A program made the translations under genes and the position numbers. Of a stretch of DNA of 5,298 nucleotides, positions 1 through 5,298 are shown piece by piece. Source of the stretch: Microcaldota archaeon (GTDB taxonomy: Archaea; Micrarchaeota; Micrarchaeia; Micrarchaeales; Micrarchaeaceae); assembly GCA_021828345.1 (NCBI GenBank), contig JAJZJI010000083.1, positions 1-5,298 on the forward strand. The letters are read 5' to 3'. The notes beneath the pieces were generated by a model. The model was not told the origin of the DNA, made no database searches, and saw only the letters and a program-made list of their open reading frames with translations. Positions within the stretch are counted from its first letter, which is position 1; each line of letters opens with the position of its first letter.

Positions 1-826
1 TTATTCTTCTGTTTGGAGGAAAGAATATGCTCATAGCATTAAGAAAACTGGTCTTTCCACTGGCAGTTCCTCCAGCTATCAAAAGACTTATCTCATTCTC
101 TATACATGCCCATATTAAACCGGCAATATTTGGACTTATGCTATTTGCCCTTACAAGTGCAGGCATAGTCCATGGGTTTTTGGTGAATTTTCTAATTGTT
201 ATAGTATTTCCGTTCTGTGAGATAGGGAATAATGTCGCATTTACTCTAGAACCGTCCATCAATTCGGCATCCATAAGTGGCGCAAGATTGTTTATCTCCC
301 TTCCTACGCATCTAACTATCTGTTCAACTTTCTCATAAATCTCCTCTTCACTCATTAATTTTATCTTAGTCTTACACCAATAGTATTTTCTATGGAATAC
401 CCAGATATAATCCTTTGAACTATTTATTACAATTTCCTCAAGATTAGGATCTGACAGTGGAACCTCCAAATCTCCAAGCCCTAACATCATATTTATTATA
501 TATGATATAAGAAGCTGTTTTGTATTATCATTTGTCCCTGGAAGATATTTTTCTATGAGTATTGTACTCGTCTCAATATACTTATTGCGCATCTCCTCGC
601 GATATTCCTTCTCAGACAGTCTTGTTGTATCTAATGGTATAGTTGATATAAGCTCTGGTCTAAAGGACATTAATAAGAGTTTTGTAGCGGTACCTATGCC
701 AGGTATTGTAACCTCGTATATAGGGACATATTCATCCTTAACAGTATATATGCGTACATTAACATCAGTGCCGCTGGCATCGAGCGTGTAGCTCTGAATG
801 ATTTCAACACTTTCTCCTTCATCCAT
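1..826 (-). CDS. Type II/IV secretion system ATPase (VirB11/FlaI/TadA-like), partial, C-terminus beyond window
   Basis: Hexameric motor ATPase family that powers assembly of type IV pili, archaella or related secretion machines at the inner face of the membrane. Reading the minus strand from the ATG at 826 gives 275 codons open to the window edge. An apparent TAA at the edge is out of frame. Visible landmarks: an N-terminal domain with LEEIVINS (about residues 129-136), typical of the family; DGSRVNATLFPIS (191-203) followed by ITIRKF (209-214), the usual stretch ahead of the nucleotide-binding core; and Walker A GGTASGKTS at 252-260. The Asp box, Walker B and His box lie outside the window. 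The start is supported by AAGGTG 9 bases upstream. It sits 19 bases after the coiled-coil gene, so the two are probably co-transcribed, and a TadC/FlaJ-like membrane protein would be expected next. Family assignment is firm; whether it serves pilus, archaellum or secretion cannot be told. Confidence 0.93.
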   Translation of the reverse strand, partial: MDEGESVEIIQSYTLDASGTDVNVRIYTVKDEYVPIYEVTIPGIGTATKLLLMSFRPELISTIPLDTTRLSEKEYREEMRNKYIETSTILIEKYLPGTNDNTKQLLISYIINMMLGLGDLEVPLSDPNLEEIVINSSKDYIWVFHRKYYWCKTKIKLMSEEEIYEKVEQIVRCVGREINNLAPLMDAELMDGSRVNATLFPISQNGNTITIRKFTKNPWTMPALVRANSISPNIAGLIWACIENEISLLIAGGTASGKTSFLNAMSIFFPPNRRI

Positions 827-835
827 CTTCTAAAA

Positions 836-841
836 CACCTT
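836..841 (-). promoter_or_regulatory. Ribosome binding site of the secretion ATPase
   Basis: On the minus strand AAGGTG lies 9 bases before the ATG at 826. It matches the archaeal anti-Shine-Dalgarno type (AGGTGAT) and fixes the start of the ATPase. It lies inside the short gap after the stop codon of the upstream gene, as expected for an internal gene of an operon. Confidence 0.7.
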
Positions 842-845
842 AATA

Positions 846-2213
846 TTATTTTGGATTCTGATTTATCGGCGATGGAACACTTCCAGGCATATCGCCATTC
901 ATATTCTGGGATTCTGGCGGTTTTGGCACAGAATTATCTGATGATTGGGTATTTGGATTTTGTGAGTTTCCTTTATCATTTGGCGTTCCAGGAATGCGAT
1001 TTGATAGTATATTTTTGAGGTTCTTATCTATAGAATCCTTTGCTATAGATATTTGATCCTCTATCTCCTCTGCCTCCTTCTCCATCTTATTTAACAACAT
1101 GTCTTTTTCTACTAATGTTTTGCTTTTATCATTCTTTAACGTATTAAATTCTTTTCTTATGTCCTCTATGCGATCCTTCATCGCAGTTATACTCGCATCA
1201 GTTTTCTTTATGCTATCCTCTATATCCTTTATGAAATCAAATATAACGGACGCCGACCCGAAGCTCTGCTTTACATCACTAATACTCATTTTCAAATCAT
1301 TTGAATGTGCTTCTAGAAGCTGCATATTTTTCGTAACGGATGCGTAACTCTTTTTATATCGCTCATTAAAATCTTTGAAGGACTGATTTATATTCTTTAC
1401 CATCACATCTTTTTGTTTTCTGAAATCATTGAACTTTTTCATAAGATCTTCAGCAATCTTTGTCTGTTCTACTATAGACTCATTATATTTTTTGCTCTCT
1501 TCGCCATGCACACGCAATTGCTCTACCATATCTTTACTCTGTTTTTCTATCTCCTCTTTTAATTGGCGTGCCCTTTGATCTATATCAGATTTCATATCAG
1601 CTATTACCTTCTCCCTATTTTTGTTTATGCTTGATATAAATTCATTGTATTCTTTGGATTTTGTAGAGAGATCCTTTAAATTACTCATTGCGGTATTAAT
1701 CTTATCTAAACGCTCATCAGACTCTAGATACTTTGTCTTCTCTACAATATCATTCATCTGTTTTTCAGCATTATTAAAAGCGCTCTCTATACTGTTTTTT
1801 ATTTCTATAACTACATTCTTATCGCGCTCTACTTGAACATATACATTATTTATTTCTGTTAACTTAGCCTGAATATTTGGTAATTTTTCGGTATATAACC
1901 TATTTGCTTTTTGCACAATCACCTTAAGGTCATCAAGATTCTGTGCGAGCAAATGCAACTCCTCAGTCTTTCCTTCTACAATAGTTGTAACCGTTTTTTG
2001 ATTTATTGCTACTCTATTTTTTAGATTTTCTTTATCCTTTGGGGACATACTTAATGGGGATACATACATCTTTCCCATTTCATATGTTACCTCTACAATA
2101 CCCCCTTTTTCAAGTATTCTAGACCAACTCTCTACAGTCAGTGGGCCGATACCTAATTCAGATGCGATGCTATTTAGTTCCATTCTTCCTTTGAGTTTTA
2201 AAAGATCAACCAA
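846..2213 (-). CDS. Winged-helix/coiled-coil protein of a pilus or secretion operon, function unknown
   Basis: A 455-residue soluble protein with no signal peptide, no membrane segment and no cysteine. Residues 1-55 look like a winged helix: helices around LLKLKGRMELNSIASELG, a recognition-type helix around TVESWSRILEKGG, then a beta wing ending in KMYVSP (49-53). Residues about 60-405 are rich in Lys, Glu, Asp, Ile and Leu and nearly free of proline, with coiled-coil-type spacing; this is likely a long rod. Residues 406-455 are a low-complexity Pro/Asn/Ser/Gln tail, probably disordered. The only plausible start is TTG at 2213: an in-frame TAA lies at 2250-2252 and no ATG or GTG lies between. 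It is the first gene of the operon with the secretion ATPase. By position it may be a cytoplasmic scaffold or coupling factor of the motor, comparable in role (not shown in sequence) to ArlC/D/E of archaella. A DNA-binding or chromosome-structure role (SMC-like rod) is the alternative. The gene is certain; the function is not. Confidence 0.85.
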   Translation of the reverse strand: MVDLLKLKGRMELNSIASELGIGPLTVESWSRILEKGGIVEVTYEMGKMYVSPLSMSPKDKENLKNRVAINQKTVTTIVEGKTEELHLLAQNLDDLKVIVQKANRLYTEKLPNIQAKLTEINNVYVQVERDKNVVIEIKNSIESAFNNAEKQMNDIVEKTKYLESDERLDKINTAMSNLKDLSTKSKEYNEFISSINKNREKVIADMKSDIDQRARQLKEEIEKQSKDMVEQLRVHGEESKKYNESIVEQTKIAEDLMKKFNDFRKQKDVMVKNINQSFKDFNERYKKSYASVTKNMQLLEAHSNDLKMSISDVKQSFGSASVIFDFIKDIEDSIKKTDASITAMKDRIEDIRKEFNTLKNDKSKTLVEKDMLLNKMEKEAEEIEDQISIAKDSIDKNLKNILSNRIPGTPNDKGNSQNPNTQSSDNSVPKPPESQNMNGDMPGSVPSPINQNPK

Positions 2214-2246
2214 TGAGTCGATAGTTGTTTTTGCTTCCTCTCCCGC

Positions 2247-2254
2247 TATTTAAA
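2247..2254 (-). promoter_or_regulatory. Putative TATA box (box A) for the minus-strand secretion operon
   Basis: The minus strand reads TTTAAATA here, a close match to the archaeal box A. Transcription would start about 25 bases downstream, near 2225, leaving a leader of roughly 10-13 bases before the TTG at 2213. That short leader agrees with the absence of a well-placed Shine-Dalgarno sequence; a GGGAGAGG stretch at 2237-2244 is too far upstream. Predicted by eye only. Confidence 0.45.
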
Positions 2255-2484
2255 CACCACTTTATCGCCCTAAATACACTCTAATATAGTATTTAGTATT
2301 AAATAACTTTTGTTGCCTTTCACATTTTCCATAATATTAAATTTATCTAAAAGATTAAATAGTATATCTATTTTTAATATAATTAACCACTATGAAAATC
2401 TATTATTGGCAACTTTATTTTACATATTCTTAATTTTATATTCTATTTAATAAAATATGCTAAAGATTTGCTGGAATGAATATT
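2255..2484. other. A+T-rich divergent intergenic region, no gene seen
   Basis: The space between the two divergent operons is visibly much richer in A and T than the flanking genes. I found no convincing coding frame, tRNA or structured RNA in it. The heptamer ATTAAAT occurs at 2298-2304, 2336-2342 and 2354-2360, and its reverse complement at 2445-2451; in such A+T-rich DNA this may be chance. The region probably holds both promoters and could also take regulators, but only the two TATA-like boxes at its ends can be supported. Confidence 0.5.
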
Positions 2485-2498
2485 TATAAAGCTTTATA
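2485..2498. promoter_or_regulatory. Perfect 14-base palindrome over the PadR operon promoter, candidate operator
   Basis: TATAAAGCTTTATA is its own reverse complement, so it could bind a dimeric winged-helix regulator. Its right half overlaps the predicted TATA box at 2493-2500, so a bound repressor would block TBP. A second, shorter palindrome, TTAATATTAA, lies at 2509-2518, with centres 22 bases apart, about two helical turns. PadR proteins commonly repress their own gene and the adjoining transporter. It is not the classic ATGT-N8-ACAT site of bacterial PadR, and A+T-rich DNA raises the chance of random palindromes. Confidence 0.4.
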
Positions 2499-2500
2499 TA
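2493..2500 (+). promoter_or_regulatory. Putative TATA box (box A) for the PadR/ABC transporter operon
   Basis: TTTATATA matches the archaeal box A consensus and is preceded by a purine-rich AAAGC that could act as BRE. A start about 25 bases downstream (near 2522) would give a leader of about 20 bases before the GTG at 2541. A second T/A-rich stretch at 2524-2536 is a weaker alternative. Confidence 0.5.
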
Positions 2501-2540
2501 TATTTAGTTTAATATTAATATAGTTTATTTTTAAAATAGT

Positions 2541-2918
2541 GTGGACATGGAACATAGAGCACATCGTGCGCATTGTAAGGATATGACAGATTACGTAACA
2601 AAGGATATGAAGAACGGAATACTTAAAATAGTTATATTAAGCATGATAAAACGCGGTAATTACTATCCATATTTGCTGCTAAAAGACATTAAAAAATTTG
2701 GGCCGAAATTCATTATAAACGAGGACATTAAAAATAACATTTATAATACATTGCAGGCACTTGAAAATGGCGGTTATATAAAAGCACAGCACATCCTTGA
2801 AAATGATAAATCTAAAAAATATTATAAAATAACAAAAATGGGTATTAATGCTTTAGATAAAACTAGGTTAATGATGAGCAAAGCCTTTAAAGAAGCCATG
2901 AAAACATTTGATGATTAA
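2541..2918 (+). CDS. PadR-family winged-helix transcriptional regulator
   Basis: A 125-residue DNA-binding repressor of the short PadR class. The family fold is clear: GILKIVILSMIKRGNYYPYLLLKDI-like helices (residues 26-50) match the usual LLRLLILxLLxxGPxHGYELxKxI pattern; YNTLQALENGGYI (68-80) is the recognition helix region; and SKKYYKITKMGINAL (91-105) forms the wing and the start of the last helix, which mediates dimerisation. The start is uncertain: GTG at 2541, ATG at 2547 or ATG at 2583. No good Shine-Dalgarno sequence is seen. The longer forms carry an unusual HRAHRAHC stretch (5-12) that could bind a metal. The gene is the first of the operon and its stop is next to or overlaps the ABC ATPase start, so it probably controls the transporter and itself. 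Its ligand is unknown. Confidence 0.9.
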   Translation: MDMEHRAHRAHCKDMTDYVTKDMKNGILKIVILSMIKRGNYYPYLLLKDIKKFGPKFIINEDIKNNIYNTLQALENGGYIKAQHILENDKSKKYYKITKMGINALDKTRLMMSKAFKEAMKTFDD

Positions 2919-2919
2919 T

Positions 2920-3921
2920 ATGGATAAGAGCGAAAATAATATAATTGAGATAAAGAACTTAATCAAAGCATTTGGAAGCTTCACAGCAGTGGATAATGTA
3001 AATCTTAACATAGAAAGAGGAAAGATCTTTGGATTATTAGGGCCTAATGGTGCTGGAAAGACCACGACAATTAGTTTAGTTTTAGGTATATTAAAGCCAA
3101 CATCTGGCAGTATAATAATAGATGGACTTGATAATATTAAGGACAATGCGTTAGTAAAAGAAAAAATAGGATTCATGACGCAGGAGACCATTGTTGATTC
3201 AGATTTAACCGCATATGAAAACCTAAAGATTGCTGGTAGATTATACCATTTACGCGGGGAGATATTAGAATCTGCCATAAAAAACGCATTAAAAGAGGCA
3301 GATTTAGAAGCATTTGCAAATAAAAAGGCAGGTTCATTCTCTGGAGGTATGAAAAGACGTTTATATTTAGTAAAATCGATGATACACTCACCAAAAATAT
3401 TAATACTTGATGAACCCACAACAGGACTTGACGTTCAAAATAGAGTTGAAATGTGGAAGCGTATAGATGATTTAAACAAACGCGGAGTAACTGTTATATT
3501 AACTACACAATATCTTGAGGAGGCCGATAGGTTGTGCGACAAAATAGCTATAATAGATCATGGAAAGATCGTTGCAAGCGGAACGGCATCCGAATTAAAA
3601 AAACAGGTATCTGAGGGCAGTGTAATAGAGATAATTGCGGATACAAGCGTTGTAGAGCAGGTAGTAAAGCTTCTTAGAACAAAGTTAAAGCTTGAGGTCA
3701 ATTTAGAGGATGAAAAGATAGAGGCATTTGTAGCAAAAGATGACATAAAAATGGTTTCGAAAGTTGCGGATGCGATATATAAAGAAAAAATACCTATAGC
3801 GTCTATAAGCCTAAGGCTGCCAACCATGGATGACGTATTCATAAAGTTAACAGGATCTTCAATTCGTGACAAACTTGAAGAGCAGAGTTCTGATAGAGCA
3901 AATATTATGATAAAAAGGTAA
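2920..3921 (+). CDS. ABC transporter ATP-binding protein, DrrA-type exporter family
   Basis: The ATPase subunit that drives an ABC-2 exporter, acting at the cytoplasmic membrane with the next gene's product. Counted from the ATG at 2920 (333 residues): Walker A GPNGAGKTT at 41-49, Q-loop Gln 88, signature SFSGGM at 139-144 (a variant of LSGGQ), Walker B LILDEP at 161-166, D-loop TTGLD at 167-171. The switch position reads TTQYLEEAD (195-203), with Gln 197 in place of the usual His, as is known for DrrA-type proteins. The C-terminal domain ends with LPTMDDVFIKLTG, the common tail motif of this subfamily. Starts at TTG 2908, ATG 2911 (8-base overlap with padR-like gene) and ATG 2920 are all in frame. 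I chose 2920 because GATGAT, one base off GGTGAT, lies 4 bases upstream. Substrate (drug, lipid or envelope component) cannot be read from sequence. Confidence 0.96.
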   Translation: MDKSENNIIEIKNLIKAFGSFTAVDNVNLNIERGKIFGLLGPNGAGKTTTISLVLGILKPTSGSIIIDGLDNIKDNALVKEKIGFMTQETIVDSDLTAYENLKIAGRLYHLRGEILESAIKNALKEADLEAFANKKAGSFSGGMKRRLYLVKSMIHSPKILILDEPTTGLDVQNRVEMWKRIDDLNKRGVTVILTTQYLEEADRLCDKIAIIDHGKIVASGTASELKKQVSEGSVIEIIADTSVVEQVVKLLRTKLKLEVNLEDEKIEAFVAKDDIKMVSKVADAIYKEKIPIASISLRLPTMDDVFIKLTGSSIRDKLEEQSSDRANIMIKR

Positions 3922-3922
3922 T
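3917..3922 (+). promoter_or_regulatory. Ribosome binding site of the ABC permease
   Basis: GGTAAT, one mismatch from the archaeal GGTGAT, lies 4 bases before the ATG at 3927 and overlaps the stop codon of the ABC ATPase. This suggests translational coupling of the two transporter subunits. Confidence 0.5.
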
Positions 3923-3926
3923 AATA

Positions 3927-5057
3927 ATGGGGATTATTGGAGACACATATACACTATTGACCCGTGAACTTATAATATTCAAGGCCAATTTACGCACCAA
4001 TTTGATACGATCAGTTATATTCCCAATTGTAATTATATTCTTCTTTGGTAACATATCCGCAAGTACATTTAATATAGGCATAACGGTAGTGAATTATGCG
4101 AATAATCCACAAGCCACATCATTTATAAATGCATTAACTTCAAGCAAAACACTTCAAGTGCAGCAGGTCACATCACAATCTAGTGCCATAAACATGTTAT
4201 CGCAAGGAAAGACATCTGTCGTCCTTGTAATACTCCCATCATTTCCAAATAAGATCAATGGAAATCCCAGTATTGAAGTATACTACTCAAATTCTAATTT
4301 TGCAAATATTGGAGCAGCAATACCACTTATACAATCCACTGCCCAATCATACAATGCAGGCATAAGCACGAATATATTGCAGCAGCAAAACAATAACGTA
4401 GCACTAGAATCTAATGTTGCAGTTGTTCCATTATATGGAACATCAAGTAGCTACAAGGTATTTCTTGTAGGAGGCATACTCGCAATGGTTGCGGCATTCG
4501 GCACAGTATTTGGAGGGGGCATATCTATAATAGCTGACAGGCAGCTTGGCGTTCTCAAATCATTTTACATTGCTCCCATAAACAAAAAGACCATTATATT
4601 TAGCAAAATGATATCCGGAGTTATACAATCCATAATATATATGTTAGTAGCACTTGGAATAGGCTTTATTGATGGTGCAACAATAGCTATGGGCGTTTTA
4701 GGACTTGTCTGGATAATACTATTAATCATGCTGGTTGCTATAGGTTTTGCAGGAGTGACAACAGTAATTGCATCAAGAGTAAATAAGGTCGAGGTATATG
4801 CTATACTTGCACAGGTAGTTGTATTGCCCATGTGGTTTTTATCTGGAGCGTTCTTCCCAGCTACATCGCTCCCCTCGTTCATACAACCATTTAGCACACT
4901 CGATCCAATGACATATGCAACACAGGGTATACGTGATGTAATGATGCTTGGTTACTACCCAATACAGGCAATAACTACAGACATAACGGCGCTTTTGATA
5001 TTTATAGCATTTGGACTTATAGCCAGTGCATTATTATTTAAAAATTATGTTGATTAG
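3927..5057 (+). CDS. ABC-2 type transporter permease with large external domain
   Basis: The membrane subunit of the exporter, 376 residues. Hydrophobic segments at about 26-44, 177-200, 228-248, 254-279, 289-312 and 352-371 give six helices. Between the first and second lies a polar domain of about 130 residues (45-175), rich in Asn, Gln and Ser, that should face outside, as in the ABC2_membrane_3-type permeases; DrrB-type permeases proper have a short loop here. The block FLSGAFFPATSLP (304-316) followed by LDPMTYATQGIRDVM (325-339) is the conserved C-terminal signature of ABC-2 permeases. The gap to the ATPase gene is 5 bases. Substrate unknown; drug/antimicrobial efflux or export of an envelope component are both compatible. 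Confidence 0.94.
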   Translation: MGIIGDTYTLLTRELIIFKANLRTNLIRSVIFPIVIIFFFGNISASTFNIGITVVNYANNPQATSFINALTSSKTLQVQQVTSQSSAINMLSQGKTSVVLVILPSFPNKINGNPSIEVYYSNSNFANIGAAIPLIQSTAQSYNAGISTNILQQQNNNVALESNVAVVPLYGTSSSYKVFLVGGILAMVAAFGTVFGGGISIIADRQLGVLKSFYIAPINKKTIIFSKMISGVIQSIIYMLVALGIGFIDGATIAMGVLGLVWIILLIMLVAIGFAGVTTVIASRVNKVEVYAILAQVVVLPMWFLSGAFFPATSLPSFIQPFSTLDPMTYATQGIRDVMMLGYYPIQAITTDITALLIFIAFGLIASALLFKNYVD

Positions 5058-5062
5058 GTGAT
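5057..5062 (+). promoter_or_regulatory. Ribosome binding site of the surface-type protein
   Basis: A perfect archaeal GGTGAT begins on the last base of the permease stop codon and stands 3 bases ahead of the ATG at 5066 (none ahead of the ATG at 5063). It favours 5066 as the start and ties the gene to the transporter operon. Confidence 0.65.
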
Positions 5063-5065
5063 ATG

Positions 5066-5298
5066 ATGAACATTACAAAAATAGAGCAGATGAAGGTTTT
5101 AAGATATACTATCATAGGTATATTTCTATCGATTGTTTTAAGCGGCGTAGTATTTTCAGCAAATACAAGTGCAGCAGCATTAAGTACATCTGGCAGCAGC
5201 GTTGATGGCGCGTTATCGGTGTCTAACGTTGCAATATCGCCATCTCCAGTAATAGCGGGAAGTAATGTAACACTAAGCTTTTCGTTATTTAATTCGTA
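5066..5298 (+). CDS. Secreted or membrane-anchored surface-type protein (COG1361/CARDB-like N-terminus), partial
   Basis: The frame stays open for 77 codons to the right edge, so only the N-terminus is seen. It has a short basic region (MNITKIEQMKVLRY), a hydrophobic core (IIGIFLSIVLSGVVFSA, about residues 16-32), then a Ser/Thr/Ala-rich stretch: a signal peptide or N-terminal anchor. The following segment, SNVAISPSPVIAGSNVTLSFSLFNS, has the pattern of the first strands of a CARDB/NEW3-type beta-sandwich (xxPxxxxxGxxVxxxxxxxN), common in archaeal S-layer-family (COG1361) proteins that are often coded beside ABC transporters. An internal ATG at 5090 is a possible alternative start but lacks a ribosome binding site. 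Being 8 bases after the permease, it may be an accessory or cargo of the exporter. Secretion is well supported; the domain call is tentative. Confidence 0.78.
   Translation, partial: MNITKIEQMKVLRYTIIGIFLSIVLSGVVFSANTSAAALSTSGSSVDGALSVSNVAISPSPVIAGSNVTLSFSLFNS

Noticed and set aside
1..6. TTA at the left edge read as the stop codon of the secretion ATPase
   Set aside because: The gene's frame from 826 leaves one base over at position 1, so this TAA is out of frame, and the protein would end directly after Walker A, lacking the rest of the motor domain.
27..338. Open frame on the plus strand, 103 codons, with hydrophobic stretches
   Set aside because: It lies antisense to the secretion ATPase, whose minus-strand reading contains clear family motifs including Walker A; the plus frame is a shadow.
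555..791. Open frame on the plus strand, 78 codons
   Set aside because: Antisense to the N-terminal part of the secretion ATPase, with no recognisable motif.
1099..1836. Two plus-strand open frames (1099-1347 and 1621-1836) rich in Phe, Ser and Leu
   Set aside because: They are antisense images of the Lys/Glu-rich coiled coil; such composition always yields hydrophobic-looking shadows.
2298..2451. ATTAAAT heptamers in the intergenic region, considered as a repeat array or origin-type motif
   Set aside because: Spacing is irregular and the region is so A+T-rich that several copies are expected by chance.
2868..3872. Minus-strand open frames opposite the ABC ATPase
   Set aside because: The plus strand codes an ABC ATPase with all core motifs; the antisense frames show no family features.
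4565..4897. Minus-strand open frame of 110 codons opposite the permease
   Set aside because: Antisense to conserved ABC-2 permease helices, without its own ribosome binding site or motif.

Overview
The window most likely comes from a low-GC archaeon, possibly a DPANN or ARMAN-type acidophile, though the lineage is a guess. The archaeal signs are TATA (box A)-like elements instead of bacterial -35/-10 boxes, GGTGAT/AGGTG-type ribosome binding sites, a VirB11/FlaI-like secretion ATPase whose operon lacks the usual bacterial partners, and a start-of-gene segment that looks like an archaeal surface-layer-type protein. There are six protein genes in two divergent operons, separated by a strongly A+T-rich intergenic region of about 330 bases. 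I see no RNA genes, insertion sequences or CRISPR arrays.

Left operon (minus strand, reading toward position 1): first a 455-residue soluble protein with a winged-helix-like N-terminus, about 330 residues of charged coiled coil and a Pro/Asn/Ser-rich tail; then, 19 bases downstream, a type II/IV secretion (pilus/archaellum) ATPase that runs off the left edge just after its Walker A motif. The pairing suggests that the coiled-coil protein works with a type IV pilus-like or secretion machine, but this is inference.

Right operon (plus strand): a small PadR-family repressor, a DrrA-type ABC ATPase, a six-helix ABC-2 permease with a large external loop, and the start of a secreted or membrane-anchored protein whose N-terminal domain resembles the CARDB/COG1361 surface-protein type. 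The genes are 1 to 8 bases apart, so they are very probably co-transcribed. The likely scheme is that PadR senses a signal (often a toxic small molecule or envelope stress in this family) and de-represses an efflux or envelope-export ABC transporter. A perfect 14-base palindrome overlapping the putative TATA box in front of the PadR gene is a good candidate for its operator.

The most interesting points are the uncharacterised winged-helix/coiled-coil protein tied to the secretion ATPase, the joining of a surface-type protein to a PadR/ABC-2 exporter operon, the His/Cys-rich extreme N-terminus of the PadR protein, and the palindrome over its promoter.
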